Positions 7,973-16,548 of a stretch of DNA of 64,000 nucleotides are shown one piece after another. Positions within the stretch are counted from its first letter, which is position 1, and each line of letters starts with the position of its first letter. Under the pieces are notes generated by a model. The model searched no databases, was not told the DNA's origin, and worked only from the letters and a program-made list of their open reading frames with translations. The DNA comes from an uncultured Bacteroidales bacterium (GTDB taxonomy: Bacteria > Bacteroidota > Bacteroidia > Bacteroidales > FEN-979), in assembly GCA_903845055.1 (NCBI GenBank), contig CAIMWF010000152.1:1-64000 (forward strand), in the 5' to 3' direction. A program made the position numbers and the translations under genes.

Positions 7973-8995
7973 TTATTTATTAAGCAGGATCACGATCCCG
8001 GTTATGACAACGTTTAAAATCGCCAGCGGAATCAGCGACTTCCAGCCGAGTTTCATCAGCTGGTCGTAGCGGAAGCGCGGCAGGGTCCAGCGAATCCACA
8101 TGTAGATGAAGCCGAAAAAGGTGATCTTGGAAAACAGGACCATGAAGCTTACCAGCGCGAATGCGTTGGGCGACAAACCCAGCCTGTCGATGAAGGGGAA
8201 ATGGTAGCCCCCCAGGAACAGGGTGGCCATGACCGCCCCGGAGATGAACATATTGATGTACTCGGCGAAGAGGTAAAAGCCAAGCTTCATGCTGCTGTAT
8301 TCGGTATGGTAGCCGCCTACCAGTTCGGTTTCACATTCAGGAAGGTCGAAGGGCGAGCGGTTTGTCTCGGCGAAGGCGCAGATCAGGAAGATGAGGAACC
8401 CAAGGGGCTGGTACAGGATGTTCCAGTGGAACCCCTGCTGCTGGGCAACGATTTCGCGCATGCTCAGCGAACCGGTCATCATGACGATGGTGATGATGGA
8501 GAGGCTCATGGCCAGTTCATAGCTGATCATCTGCGATGAGGCCCTGACGGCGCCGAGCAACGCGTATTTGTTGTTGGAGGCCCACCCGCCGATCATGATG
8601 CCGTAAACCCCGATGGAAACGATGGCAAAGATGTAGAGAATCCCGATGTTGATGTCGGCCACCTGCAGAGGAACGGACTGGCCGTTGATCACCAGGTCGG
8701 GGCCCCAGGGGATGACGGCGCTGGTAAGCAGGGCGATGAACATGGTAAGCGACGGTCCGAGGATATAGAGGAATTTGTCGGCGGCATTGGGCATGAACTC
8801 CTCCTTGAAAAAGAGTTTGATGCCATCGGCCAGGGGCTGCAGCAGCCCCCATGGTCCGGCGCGGTTCGGGCCGTGGCGGTCCTGGAACCACCCGGCAACC
8901 TTGCGCTCGATCAGGGTGGAATACATGGCCACCAGCAGGCTCATGATGAGGATGAAGCTGGAAAGGAGGACTTTGTATGTAATTTGCTGAAGCAT
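7973..8995 (-). CDS. nuoH: NADH-quinone oxidoreductase subunit H
   Basis: A 340-residue membrane subunit of complex I at the junction with the peripheral arm, where it shapes the quinone-access channel. Diagnostic segments are 'DRHGPNRAGPWGLLQPLADG' near residue 39 and 'SPFDLPECETELVGGYHTEY' followed by 'SSMKLGFYLFAEY'. The C-terminal 'RWTLPRFRYDQLMKLGWK' is also typical. Length is normal, with about eight membrane helices. Intergenic heptamer arrays lie on both sides. Confidence 0.97.
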   Translation of the reverse strand: MLQQITYKVLLSSFILIMSLLVAMYSTLIERKVAGWFQDRHGPNRAGPWGLLQPLADGIKLFFKEEFMPNAADKFLYILGPSLTMFIALLTSAVIPWGPDLVINGQSVPLQVADINIGILYIFAIVSIGVYGIMIGGWASNNKYALLGAVRASSQMISYELAMSLSIITIVMMTGSLSMREIVAQQQGFHWNILYQPLGFLIFLICAFAETNRSPFDLPECETELVGGYHTEYSSMKLGFYLFAEYINMFISGAVMATLFLGGYHFPFIDRLGLSPNAFALVSFMVLFSKITFFGFIYMWIRWTLPRFRYDQLMKLGWKSLIPLAILNVVITGIVILLNK

Positions 8996-9006
8996 ATCTT
9001 TGTTAA

Positions 9007-9034
9007 CTCAAAATTTAAAATTCAAAACTCAAAA
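9007..9034. repeat. heptamer array, 4 copies, overlapping the nuoG stop
   Basis: Units CTCAAAA, TTTAAAA, TTCAAAA, CTCAAAA on the plus strand. The nuoG stop codon (complement of 9029-9031) is inside the fourth unit. The nuoG reading frame therefore ends in repeat-derived sequence (...EDQF). Confidence 0.85.
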
Positions 9035-9997
9035 CTGGTCCTCCATCTTGCCTGCAATAGGAAGAATTATCGATTGTTTCTTCATCCGTTCGTAATGGTT
9101 AGCCGAGATGACCGACTGCCGTTTGATGTGACGCGGCCCTTCGATAATCCAGTCGCCGGGATCCTTTTTCTCAAAGCGGCATTCGTTGCAGATAAAATCC
9201 TCCAGTTCCCCGTACTGGTCCTTGCGGCCGGTAACGCGGTAGATCTCTTCGCCGAACAGCCAGGCGGTCACCTTGCCGGCGCAGGCAGGGCAATCGCGGT
9301 GGGCGTTCATTGGCTTGAGGAACCACACACGGCTTTTGAAGCGGAAAGTTTTATCGGTGAGCGCACCTACGGGACAAACGTCGATCATGTTGCCCGAAAA
9401 ATCATTGTCCACCGCCTGTTTGATCAGGGTGCCGATTTCGGAGACATCGCCCCGGTAAAGCACCCCGTGCACCCGCTTGCCGGTGATCTGGTCGGCGGCA
9501 TAAACACAGCGGTAGCAAAGGATACAGCGGTTCATATGCAGTTTGATCTTGTCGCCGATATCGGTTGCCGGGAACTCGCGTCGTTCTTCCACGGTTTCAG
9601 TCTCCTCCATGCCGTAACCGAAACTCAGGTCCTGGAGGTCGCATTCGCCTGCCTGGTCGCATACCGGGCAATCGAGCGGGTGGTTGAGCAGGAGGAATTC
9701 GACGATGGCCTTGCGCGCCTCCACCACCTCGGGGGAGGTGAGGTTCTGTACCACCATCCCATCCTGGACCGGCGTGCTGCATGAGGCGACCAGCTTGGGA
9801 ATGGGGCGTGGGTCTTTGGCTGATGATTGCGCAACCTTCACCAGGCATGTCCTGCATTTTCCGCCCGATCCCTTCAGTTTGGAGTAGTAGCACATGGCCG
9901 GGGGGACAACCTTCCCGCCGATCATGCGCGCCGCCTGCAGGATGGTGGTCCCGTCCTCAACGTCTATCGGTATGTTATCGATGGTTACTTTCAACAT
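9029..9997 (-). CDS. nuoG: NADH-quinone oxidoreductase subunit G, short form
   Basis: A 322-residue iron-sulfur subunit of the peripheral arm. Visible ligands: [2Fe-2S] Cys36, Cys48, Cys51, Cys73; the His106/Cys110/Cys113/Cys119 site (HPLDCPVCDQAGECD); a [4Fe-4S] site Cys158, 161, 164 and 208; and a further CPAC...CNEC set (236, 239, 270, 273) that may bind one more cluster. The molybdopterin-type C-terminal domain of the 700-900-residue NuoG of many bacteria is absent. From memory, NuoG of about 330 residues is common in Bacteroidota, so this is probably the lineage form rather than a truncation. Its stop codon does, however, lie in a heptamer array. Confidence 0.93.
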   Translation of the reverse strand: MLKVTIDNIPIDVEDGTTILQAARMIGGKVVPPAMCYYSKLKGSGGKCRTCLVKVAQSSAKDPRPIPKLVASCSTPVQDGMVVQNLTSPEVVEARKAIVEFLLLNHPLDCPVCDQAGECDLQDLSFGYGMEETETVEERREFPATDIGDKIKLHMNRCILCYRCVYAADQITGKRVHGVLYRGDVSEIGTLIKQAVDNDFSGNMIDVCPVGALTDKTFRFKSRVWFLKPMNAHRDCPACAGKVTAWLFGEEIYRVTGRKDQYGELEDFICNECRFEKKDPGDWIIEGPRHIKRQSVISANHYERMKKQSIILPIAGKMEDQF

Positions 9998-10045
9998 AAT
10001 TCAAATTTCTGCATGCAAAAAAGGCAAAAACAAATCGAAAATATT

Positions 10046-11386
10046 TTACGGCAATGCACTGACCGGCAAGGCCCCATGGTTTATGTGTTTCACGGCTTCA
10101 GGATGTTCCACATGGAATTCAAACTCCCTGCGGAAATGACGGATGGCGCTGGCGACCGGCCAGGCGGCGGCGTCGCCAAGCGGGCAGATCGTGTTGCCTT
10201 CGATATTTTTGGAGATGCGCACCAGCAGGTCGATGTCGGAAAGTTTCCCCTGGCCGTGCTCGATCCTGAATAGTACTTTTTCCATCCAGCCCGTTCCCTC
10301 GCGGCAGGGCGAGCATTGGCCGCATGATTCGTGGCGGTAAAAATGGGCAAGGTTCCAGGTATTGCGCACAATGCACGCATCCTCGTCGAACACGATGAAG
10401 CCTCCCGATCCCAGCATGGTGCCGGTGGCGAAATCGCCGTCGGCGAGCGATTCGTAAGTCATCAGCCGCCGTTCTCCTTTTGCAGTGCTGAGCATGAGGT
10501 CGGCCGGCAGGATCGGGACGGAGGATCCTCCGGGGATTACCGCCTTCAGGTATTTATCGCCTTTGATCCCGCCGCAGTAAGCGGCGCCGTAAATAAAATC
10601 CTCCACGGGCAGCCCCATTTCAATTTCGTAGACCCCCGGTTTGTTGATATTCCCGCAGGCCGAGATCAGTTTTGTGCCGGTACTTTTGCCTTTTCCGAAC
10701 TTTGCATATTCTTCGCCGCCCATGACGATGATCGGCCCGACCGCAGCAAGGGTTTCAACATTGTTGACCACCGTGGGACAGCCATAGAGACCTTTGAATG
10801 CCGGGAACGGCGGCTTGATGCGCGGGTTCCCGCGTTTTCCCTCAAGCGACTCGAGCAGCGCGGTCTCCTCGCCGCAGATATAGGCCCCGGCACCGGGATG
10901 CACGAAGATCTTCAGTGAATAATCGGTTCCGAGAATCCGTTCGCCCAGGAAACCATGGTCACGGGCCTCGAGGATGGCATGTTCGAGTATGCCAACCAGG
11001 TATTTGAACTCCCCGCGGATGTAAATGTAACAGGTGTTGACGCCCAGCGCGTAACTCGAAATGATGAGTCCCTCGATGAGCAGGTGCGGCAGGTGCTGCA
11101 TCAGGTAACGGTCCTTGAAGGTGCCGGGTTCGCTTTCGTCGGCGTTGCATACAAGGTAGCGGGGCCTGTCGGTTTTACGGTCCAGAAAACTCCATTTCAA
11201 TCCGGTCGGGAACCCGGCCCCCCCGCGGCCACGGAGCCCCGACTTGGTAACTTCGGTATTCACCATGGCAGGGGTCATCTCTTTCAGCGCCTTTTCAACG
11301 GATTTGTAGCCACCGGTTTCCCGGTAAACGTCGAATCCCCGGATGCCCGGAACATCAATATTGGCTAACAGAATTTTTCCACCCAT
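10046..11386 (-). CDS. nuoF: NADH-quinone oxidoreductase subunit F
   Basis: A 446-residue NADH- and FMN-binding subunit, the electron entry point of complex I. The glycine-rich FMN/NADH motif 'LRGRGGAGFPTGLKWSF' starts near residue 51. 'CGEETALLESLEGKRGNPR' is near 171, and the [4Fe-4S] ligands Cys355, 358, 361 (ESCGQCSPCREG) and Cys401 (NTICPLGD) are present. The start overlaps the end of nuoE by 22 nt, indicating tight coupling. Together with nuoE and nuoG it makes this an NADH-oxidising complex I, not the truncated 11-subunit type. Confidence 0.97.
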   Translation of the reverse strand: MGGKILLANIDVPGIRGFDVYRETGGYKSVEKALKEMTPAMVNTEVTKSGLRGRGGAGFPTGLKWSFLDRKTDRPRYLVCNADESEPGTFKDRYLMQHLPHLLIEGLIISSYALGVNTCYIYIRGEFKYLVGILEHAILEARDHGFLGERILGTDYSLKIFVHPGAGAYICGEETALLESLEGKRGNPRIKPPFPAFKGLYGCPTVVNNVETLAAVGPIIVMGGEEYAKFGKGKSTGTKLISACGNINKPGVYEIEMGLPVEDFIYGAAYCGGIKGDKYLKAVIPGGSSVPILPADLMLSTAKGERRLMTYESLADGDFATGTMLGSGGFIVFDEDACIVRNTWNLAHFYRHESCGQCSPCREGTGWMEKVLFRIEHGQGKLSDIDLLVRISKNIEGNTICPLGDAAAWPVASAIRHFRREFEFHVEHPEAVKHINHGALPVSALP

Positions 11387-11961
11387 GATGATCCGTCAGG
11401 TTTGTTGTTGTTAGCATTCTCTTTCAGTTCTTCAAGGATCCTGTCGACCCTCCCGGGTGTAAGGTGCTCGTAATAACCGGTATTGACCTGCATCACCGGG
11501 CCGGTCCCGCAAGAGCCGAGGCATTCCACCTCTTTCAGGGTAAAGAGACCGTCGGGGGTGGTCTCTCCCGGTTTGACGCGGAGGACCTCCTGCAGGTGTT
11601 CCATGATCTTTTCGCCTCCCGATATGGAGCAGGGCCCGGTACGGCAGACTTCTATCACATAATTGCCCATTTTATCAAGATAAAACATTGAATAAAAGGT
11701 AGCCACTTCGTACACTTCGATGGGCTCGATGCCCAGCAGGGTGGCCACATAATCCATTACATCGACCGAAAGGTATCCTCCCAATTCTTCCTGTGCAATG
11801 TGCAGGACCGGCAACAGGGCCGATTTCTGCTGACCTTCGGGATAACGTTGTATTAATTGCCGCACCTTCTGAAGCACTTCAGGGGTGAAGGCGACCATTC
11901 GACCTTCCGGGGCGAACTGGCGGTGATTGACGATATTATTTTGTTCCATCATTTTGTTCAT
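11365..11961 (-). CDS. nuoE: NADH-quinone oxidoreductase subunit E
   Basis: A thioredoxin-like [2Fe-2S] subunit of 198 residues. Ligands are Cys106 and Cys111 (CRTGPC) and Cys147 and Cys151 (CLGSC), the usual 24-kDa subunit spacing. The start is at 11961 or a few codons downstream (MMEQNN). The 3' end overlaps nuoF by 22 nt. The gap upstream, toward nuoD, contains another inverted heptamer arrangement. Confidence 0.96.
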   Translation of the reverse strand: MNKMMEQNNIVNHRQFAPEGRMVAFTPEVLQKVRQLIQRYPEGQQKSALLPVLHIAQEELGGYLSVDVMDYVATLLGIEPIEVYEVATFYSMFYLDKMGNYVIEVCRTGPCSISGGEKIMEHLQEVLRVKPGETTPDGLFTLKEVECLGSCGTGPVMQVNTGYYEHLTPGRVDRILEELKENANNNKPDGSSWVEKFC

Positions 11962-12027
11962 TCAAAATTAAAACCCGCCAGCCGCTTGCGAAACACTTCG
12001 TTTTGAGATTTGAATTTTGATTTTTAA
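11961..12027. repeat. inverted heptamer arrays without a gene (nuoD/nuoE gap)
   Basis: A short arm TTCAAAATTAAAAC (11961-11974) faces four heptamers, GTTTTGA, GATTTGA, ATTTTGA, TTTTTAA (12000-12027), in the opposite sense. Between them is a GC-richer core of about 25 bp. This is a second gene-less version of the arrangement seen at 7841-7948. The first arm overlaps the first codon of nuoE by one base. Confidence 0.7.
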
Positions 12028-12032
12028 GTTTC

Positions 12033-13208
12033 TCATGCATCCAATTCTCCTGCAATTACGTTCATGCTGCTCATGGTGAGGATCGCATCCGACAACACGC
12101 CCCCGCGGATCATCTCCGGGTAGGCCTGGTAGTAGATAAAGCTCGGCCGGCGAAAATGCAGCCTGAAGGGGGTTCTCCCGCCATCGCTCACCAGGTAGAA
12201 GCCCAATTCGCCGTTGCCTCCCTCCACCGAATGGTATACCTCGCCAACAGGCACCGGTATTTCGCCCATCACGATCTTGAAATGCCAGATCAGCGCCTCC
12301 ATTTTCGAATAGACCTCCTCCTTCGGCGGCAGGTAAAAATGCGGGACATCCACATGGAAGTCGCCTTCGGGCAGGTTGTCCAATGCATTCCTGACGAGTT
12401 TGATGCTTTCACGGAGTTCCTGCTGCCTTACGCAGAACCGGTCGTAGGTGTCGCCCTGGGTCCCGACGGGAATGATGAAATCAAAATCATCATAACTGCT
12501 GTAGGGGGTCGTCACACGTACATCGTAATCGATGCCGGCCGCCCTCAGGTTCGGGCCGGTAAAGCCATAATTGAGGGCCCGTTCGGCACTGATCGGGCCG
12601 ACGCCGATGGTGCGGTCCATGAAGATGCGGTTGCGCACAAGAAGTTTTTCAAATTCATCCAGCACCTTCGGGATATGGTCGAGGAATGATTTTATCTTTT
12701 TAATGGCAAGTTTCGAAAAATCACGTTCGAATCCGCCGATACGCCCCATGTTGGTGGTAAGGCGGGCCCCGGAAACCTCTTCGTATATCTCGTAGACCCG
12801 TTCACGCTCCTGGAAAACATAGATGAACCCGGTAAGGGCTCCGCTATCGACGCCGATCACGCTGTTGCATACGAGATGGTCGGTAATGCGGGCCAGTTCC
12901 ATCAGAATGATCCGCATGTAATCGACGCGTTTGGTGGTCTTTACCCCCAGCAGTTTTTCAACGGTCATGTGCCAGCCGATGTTGTTGATGGGAGATGAAC
13001 AGTAGTTCATACGGTCGGTGAGCGGTGTCACCTGGTAATAGGGCCGGTGCTCGGCAATTTTTTCAAAGGCACGGTGAATGTACCCGATGGTCTGTTCGGC
13101 ATCGATGATCTTTTCCCCGTCCATGGTCAGCACATTCTGGAAAATACCGTGCGTTGCCGGATGGGTGGGGCCAAGGTTGAGGGTGGTATAGTTGTTGTCT
13201 TCTGTCAT
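12033..13208 (-). CDS. nuoD: NADH-quinone oxidoreductase subunit D
   Basis: A 391-residue 49-kDa-type subunit that forms the quinone-reduction site with NuoB. Hallmarks are '[20 protein letters not shown]', '[18 protein letters not shown]', '[20 protein letters not shown]' and the C-terminal '[19 protein letters not shown]'. I choose ATG at 13208 ([12 protein letters not shown]). A longer frame from a TTG at 13238 adds ten unlikely residues. It is a separate gene from nuoC, unlike the fused nuoCD of many Bacteroides species and E. coli. Confidence 0.96.
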   Translation of the reverse strand: MTEDNNYTTLNLGPTHPATHGIFQNVLTMDGEKIIDAEQTIGYIHRAFEKIAEHRPYYQVTPLTDRMNYCSSPINNIGWHMTVEKLLGVKTTKRVDYMRIILMELARITDHLVCNSVIGVDSGALTGFIYVFQERERVYEIYEEVSGARLTTNMGRIGGFERDFSKLAIKKIKSFLDHIPKVLDEFEKLLVRNRIFMDRTIGVGPISAERALNYGFTGPNLRAAGIDYDVRVTTPYSSYDDFDFIIPVGTQGDTYDRFCVRQQELRESIKLVRNALDNLPEGDFHVDVPHFYLPPKEEVYSKMEALIWHFKIVMGEIPVPVGEVYHSVEGGNGELGFYLVSDGGRTPFRLHFRRPSFIYYQAYPEMIRGGVLSDAILTMSSMNVIAGELDA

Positions 13209-13262
13209 TGTTATCGATATTCCGCAAGACCAATCCAACCCGGTCCTGACGTGATGGTTGCA

Positions 13263-13757
13263 TTACCGGCCGAAAAACCGGTTGTCTTTATCTTCACGCG
13301 TGGGATCTTCAAGCGGGTACTCCTTGCGCAATGGAAAAAAATCCATGTATTCCACATTCAGGATTCGTTTCAGGTTGGGATGGCCGGTAAAGAGAATCCC
13401 GTAAAAGTCATAGGTTTCACGCTCCATCCAGTTCGCGGCTGAAAACAGGTCGGTGACCGTCGAAATGGATGGTTCGGCCTTTGTCACGAAGGTTTTGATG
13501 CGGATGCGGACATTCTCAACGAGATTATGCAGGTGGTAAACCACGCCCAGCGGCAAACCGCGGTCGGGATAGTGGATGCCGCAAAGGTCGGTAAGCATGG
13601 TAAAGCCAAGCACATCGTCCTCCTTCAGCAAACGGATCACTTCGTGGATGACCGGGTGCGACACTGTCACCGTAAGGATATCGGCCCCGGAATCCATTTT
13701 CAGGATATCCTGCCCGAATGTTTTATACAACCTGTCTATGATCAATGCGTTATCCAT
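13263..13757 (-). CDS. nuoC: NADH-quinone oxidoreductase subunit C
   Basis: A 164-residue 30-kDa-type subunit of the peripheral arm. The signature 'WMERETYDFYGILFTGHPNL' followed by 'KRILNVEYMDFFPLRKEYPL' is intact. The ATG at 13757 (MDNALIID) is preferred, because GGGAAG lies just upstream at ribosome-binding-site distance. An upstream in-frame ATG at 13778 sits inside the 8-bp array and would add seven residues. Confidence 0.95.
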   Translation of the reverse strand: MDNALIIDRLYKTFGQDILKMDSGADILTVTVSHPVIHEVIRLLKEDDVLGFTMLTDLCGIHYPDRGLPLGVVYHLHNLVENVRIRIKTFVTKAEPSISTVTDLFSAANWMERETYDFYGILFTGHPNLKRILNVEYMDFFPLRKEYPLEDPTREDKDNRFFGR

Positions 13758-13773
13758 CTGACTTCCCGTTATT

Positions 13774-13797
13774 ACCATTTTACCATTTTGCCATTTT
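13774..13797. repeat. tandem 8-bp array, 3 copies (nuoB/nuoC gap)
   Basis: ACCATTTT, ACCATTTT, GCCATTTT on the plus strand. The nuoB stop codon (complement of 13796-13798) overlaps its end. In transcript sense the array reads as AAAATGGY units, so it also contains extra ATG triplets just before nuoC. Confidence 0.8.
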
Positions 13798-14353
13798 ATA
13801 GAAGTATCCCGTAGCTGGACAACAGTTCCTTGTACTCATCGGAGTAGCGCCTCCTCAGTGATTCGTTGCCAACGAGATCCTGGATCTTCATAAAGCCGTC
13901 GATGATCTGTTCGGGGCGCGGGGGGCAGCCGGGAACGTAGACATCCACGGGGACCACGCGATCGATGCCCTGCAGCACGCTGTAAGTGTCGAAGATCCCG
14001 CCGCTCGAGGCACAGGCACCAACGGCAAGCACCCACCGGGGCTCGGCCATCTGGATATAAACCTGCTGGATGACCGGTGCCATCTTCTTGGCAATGGTTC
14101 CCATGACCATCAGCAAGTCGGCCTGCCTCGGACTGAAACTCAGCCGTTCGGCACCAAACCGGCCGAGGTCGTAATGCGCACCCATGGTGGCCATGAACTC
14201 GATCCCGCAACATGAAGTGGCGAAAGGCAGGGGCCAGAGCGAATTTTTACGTGCCAGGCCGACCACCCTGTCGAAGGTTGTGGCAAAGATCCCCGGGGCA
14301 CTGTAGCCTTCGGGCGGATCGACCTTGTTATATGTTTTTATGTTGTTTTCCAT
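13796..14353 (-). CDS. nuoB: NADH-quinone oxidoreductase subunit B
   Basis: A 185-residue subunit carrying the terminal [4Fe-4S] cluster N2, next to the quinone site. The ligands Cys48 and Cys49 (ATSCCGIEFM), Cys114 (VGACASSGG) and Cys143 (VPGCPPRPE) are all present. The start lies 7 nt after nuoA. The stop codon abuts the octamer array before nuoC. Confidence 0.97.
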   Translation of the reverse strand: MENNIKTYNKVDPPEGYSAPGIFATTFDRVVGLARKNSLWPLPFATSCCGIEFMATMGAHYDLGRFGAERLSFSPRQADLLMVMGTIAKKMAPVIQQVYIQMAEPRWVLAVGACASSGGIFDTYSVLQGIDRVVPVDVYVPGCPPRPEQIIDGFMKIQDLVGNESLRRRYSDEYKELLSSYGILL

Positions 14354-14360
14354 TATGTTT

Positions 14361-14744
14361 TTAATCTTCCCAGTTCAAGGCTCCTTTCTTAAAGATATAC
14401 CAAAACCCAAACAGCAGAAAACTGAGGAACAACAGCATCTCCCAGAAACCATCCCACCCGAATTCCTTGAAGTTGATGGCCCAGGGATAAAAGAAGATGA
14501 TCTCCACATCGAACAGCACGAAGAGAATCGCGATGAGAAAATACTTGACCGAAAAGGGAAAACGGGCATTTCCCTTCACCTCGATGCCACACTCAAAATT
14601 CTGATCTTTGCGGATGGTGTGAAACTTCTTTCGCTTGCCCCCGATATAATGCGTAGCCAGCATTGTAACCGCCACAAAACCAAACGCTACGACCGACTGG
14701 ACCAGCACAGGGATATAATCTGACGGGATGAAATACCTCTCCAT
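14361..14744 (-). CDS. nuoA: NADH-quinone oxidoreductase subunit A
   Basis: A 127-residue three-helix membrane subunit and the first gene of the operon. Diagnostic features are 'FECGIEVKGNARFPFSVKYF' in the loop between helices 1 and 2 and 'FVLFDVEIIFFYPWAI' in helix 2. The N-terminus (MERYFIPSDYIPVLVQSVV) fits the family. A -7 box lies about 20 nt upstream, so the whole nuo cluster is probably transcribed from this point. Confidence 0.96.
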   Translation of the reverse strand: MERYFIPSDYIPVLVQSVVAFGFVAVTMLATHYIGGKRKKFHTIRKDQNFECGIEVKGNARFPFSVKYFLIAILFVLFDVEIIFFYPWAINFKEFGWDGFWEMLLFLSFLLFGFWYIFKKGALNWED

Positions 14745-14763
14745 TATTTAGAATTATTCTTGA

Positions 14764-14771
14764 CAAAGATA
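14764..14771 (-). promoter_or_regulatory. -7 box (TATCTTTG) of the nuo operon
   Basis: TATCTTTG on the minus strand is a full match to TAnnTTTG. It predicts a start near 14757 and a short leader of about 13 nt before nuoA. A well-spaced -33 TTG is not evident in the AT-rich upstream sequence. Confidence 0.5.
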
Positions 14772-14852
14772 ATATTTTTTTCAATTACGTTATAATCTTC
14801 ACAAAGAATTAAACGGATAAAAGGGTTGCACATGATTGCCCTACGGCATCCC

Positions 14853-14884
14853 TTGCCGGGATTTTAAGGAAATCACTAATTTTG
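14853..14884 (+). promoter_or_regulatory. promoter of the GH29 fucosidase gene
   Basis: TTG at 14853-14855, 21 nt of spacer, then TAATTTTG at 14877-14884, matching the Bacteroidota -33/-7 pattern. Transcription would begin near 14890, giving a leader of about 14 nt. It is divergent from the nuo promoter. Confidence 0.55.
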
Positions 14885-14903
14885 TTGTGAACCCCCTCAC
14901 AAT

Positions 14904-16337
14904 ATGAAACACATTTTAATGGTCATCCTGTTGCTGTTTTCGGCCTTTTTCCCGAAGGCGCAGGAACAGCGCCATGGAGGAATCACCATGATCGGTGCCG
15001 GAGACGATAAGGCGACGATCCTGCACAAGGCCGCGCATGTTTCACCCTCACCACGCCAGGCACGCTGGCAGGAGTTGGAATTCACGGTCTTTTTCCATTT
15101 CGGTATGAACACCTTCACAGACCGCGAGTGGGGCATAAAGGGGACCAGCCCCGCCCTGTTCAATCCCACCGCACTCGATGCGGAACAATGGGTGAAAACT
15201 GCAAAAATGGCCGGGGCCCGGCTGGTGATCATGGTGGCGAAGCATCACGACGGATTCTGTCTCTGGCCCAGCAAATCTACAGACTATACCGTTAAAAACT
15301 CGCCCTGGAAGGGTGGAAAGGGTGATGTGGTCGCGGAGGTGGCCGCAGCCTGCAGGAAACAGGGGATGAAACTCGGGATCTATCTTTCGCCATGGGATAT
15401 GAACTCATCTTTATACGGCACGGAAGCGTACAACGAATTTTTCAGAAACCAGTTGACCGAACTGCTTTCCGGATACGGGCCGGTGGAAGAAGTCTGGTTC
15501 GACGGTGCATGCGGGGAGGGACCCAACGGGGTACGACAGGTTTACGACTGGCTGAGGTATTACAGGGTGGTCCGCAAACTGCAACCGCAGGCGGTAATTG
15601 CGGTCATGGGCCCCGATGTGCGCTGGGTAGGCACCGAATCAGGGTACGGACGTGAGGCCGAATGGAGTGTTGTACCGGTCCCGGAAACCTGCCTGCGGGA
15701 ACCGGGTTCCGGCGATGTTTTTCCCCCGCCCGGTGACCTGATGGCGGCGGACCTGGGGAGCCGTGAAAAGATCGGAAATGCCCGGGGATTGATGTGGTAC
15801 CCGTCGGAGGTGGATGTCTCCATCCGGCCGGGTTGGTTCTATCACCATGACCAGGATACAGCCGTTAAGCGTCCGGAGGAACTGGTGGATATTTACTGCA
15901 GTTCAGTGGGCCGGAATTCAGTGCTCCTGCTCAACCTGCCGCCCGACCAGCGCGGACTTATCCACGAAAATGATGTGGCGGCCCTTCAAAAAATGAGATC
16001 CATCCTCGATGCCACCTTTGGCAACGACCTGGCAAAAAATGTCCCTGCTCTGCGGAACGATTCAATGATCCTTTTGAAACCAAACGGAAAAGTGACCTTC
16101 GACCGCGTCATGCTCCAGGAGAATTTCCGTCAGGGCCAGCGGGTGGAGTCGTTCGTAATTGAATACCTGGATGATGCAGGCTGGAAAGAACTGGCCCGCG
16201 GCACAACCATCGGGTACAAGCGGATCCTCCGCTTTCAGCCCATGAGGGCAAACCAAATCAGGCTCAGGATCACCTCTGCGCGGGATGTTCCTGAAATTAC
16301 ACATTTTGGCCTTTATAAGGCCCCGCAAGAGCCCTGA
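14904..16337 (+). CDS. exported alpha-L-fucosidase (GH29)
   Basis: A 477-residue glycoside hydrolase family 29 protein with an N-terminal signal peptide (to about residue 20). It hydrolyses terminal alpha-L-fucose from glycans in the periplasm or at the surface. Family motifs are 'EFTVFFHFGMNTFTDREWG', 'MVAKHHDGFCLWPSKSTDY', and 'PVEEVWFDGACGEG' with the likely catalytic Asp. A C-terminal discoidin-like beta-sandwich (about 375-477) follows the barrel, as in many Bacteroidota fucosidases. No SusC/SusD genes lie nearby, so it is not part of a classical polysaccharide utilisation locus in this window. Confidence 0.92.
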   Translation: MKHILMVILLLFSAFFPKAQEQRHGGITMIGAGDDKATILHKAAHVSPSPRQARWQELEFTVFFHFGMNTFTDREWGIKGTSPALFNPTALDAEQWVKTAKMAGARLVIMVAKHHDGFCLWPSKSTDYTVKNSPWKGGKGDVVAEVAAACRKQGMKLGIYLSPWDMNSSLYGTEAYNEFFRNQLTELLSGYGPVEEVWFDGACGEGPNGVRQVYDWLRYYRVVRKLQPQAVIAVMGPDVRWVGTESGYGREAEWSVVPVPETCLREPGSGDVFPPPGDLMAADLGSREKIGNARGLMWYPSEVDVSIRPGWFYHHDQDTAVKRPEELVDIYCSSVGRNSVLLLNLPPDQRGLIHENDVAALQKMRSILDATFGNDLAKNVPALRNDSMILLKPNGKVTFDRVMLQENFRQGQRVESFVIEYLDDAGWKELARGTTIGYKRILRFQPMRANQIRLRITSARDVPEITHFGLYKAPQEP

Positions 16338-16339
16338 GA

Positions 16340-16447
16340 TCAGCCCTGTTTTTTTGCCTTTTTCTCGAGCTTTTCCAGTTTCTTTTCCTTGGCCGTTTTG
16401 GCTGGGGCTTTCTTTACCTCTTTTTTGGCATCCTGACCTTTTGACAT
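16340..16447 (-). CDS. 35-residue lysine-rich small protein
   Basis: Translation gives MSKGQDAKKEVKKAPAKT and continues with repeated KEKK and EKK motifs to ...KKQG, 35 residues. It is strongly basic and probably disordered or helical. Very similar short Lys-rich proteins beginning 'MSKGQDAKK' are familiar to me from Bacteroidota genomes, where they are annotated as hypothetical. A -7 box lies about 100 nt upstream. The function is unknown; nucleic-acid or ribosome binding is only a guess from charge. Confidence 0.65.
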   Translation of the reverse strand: MSKGQDAKKEVKKAPAKTAKEKKLEKLEKKAKKQG

Positions 16448-16548
16448 AATTTATTGGTTTTAAGGGTTTTCTTTTCAAAAAAACGACTATGATTGCCGGT
16501 GGATTGCTGGTCCGCACCGGGCATGATGGCCGTGTTAATCACAACGAA

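Noticed and set aside
8873-9784. 303-codon open frame on the plus strand over nuoH/nuoG
   Set aside because: It is antisense to two strongly conserved complex I genes, has no domain or start signal, and its composition mirrors the coding strand.
9029-9997. nuoG as a truncated pseudogene
   Set aside because: All iron-sulfur ligands are intact and NuoG of about 330 residues is, to my knowledge, normal in this phylum.
15046-15250. polysaccharide utilisation locus around the GH29 gene
   Set aside because: No SusC/SusD pair, regulator or other glycoside hydrolase is present nearby.
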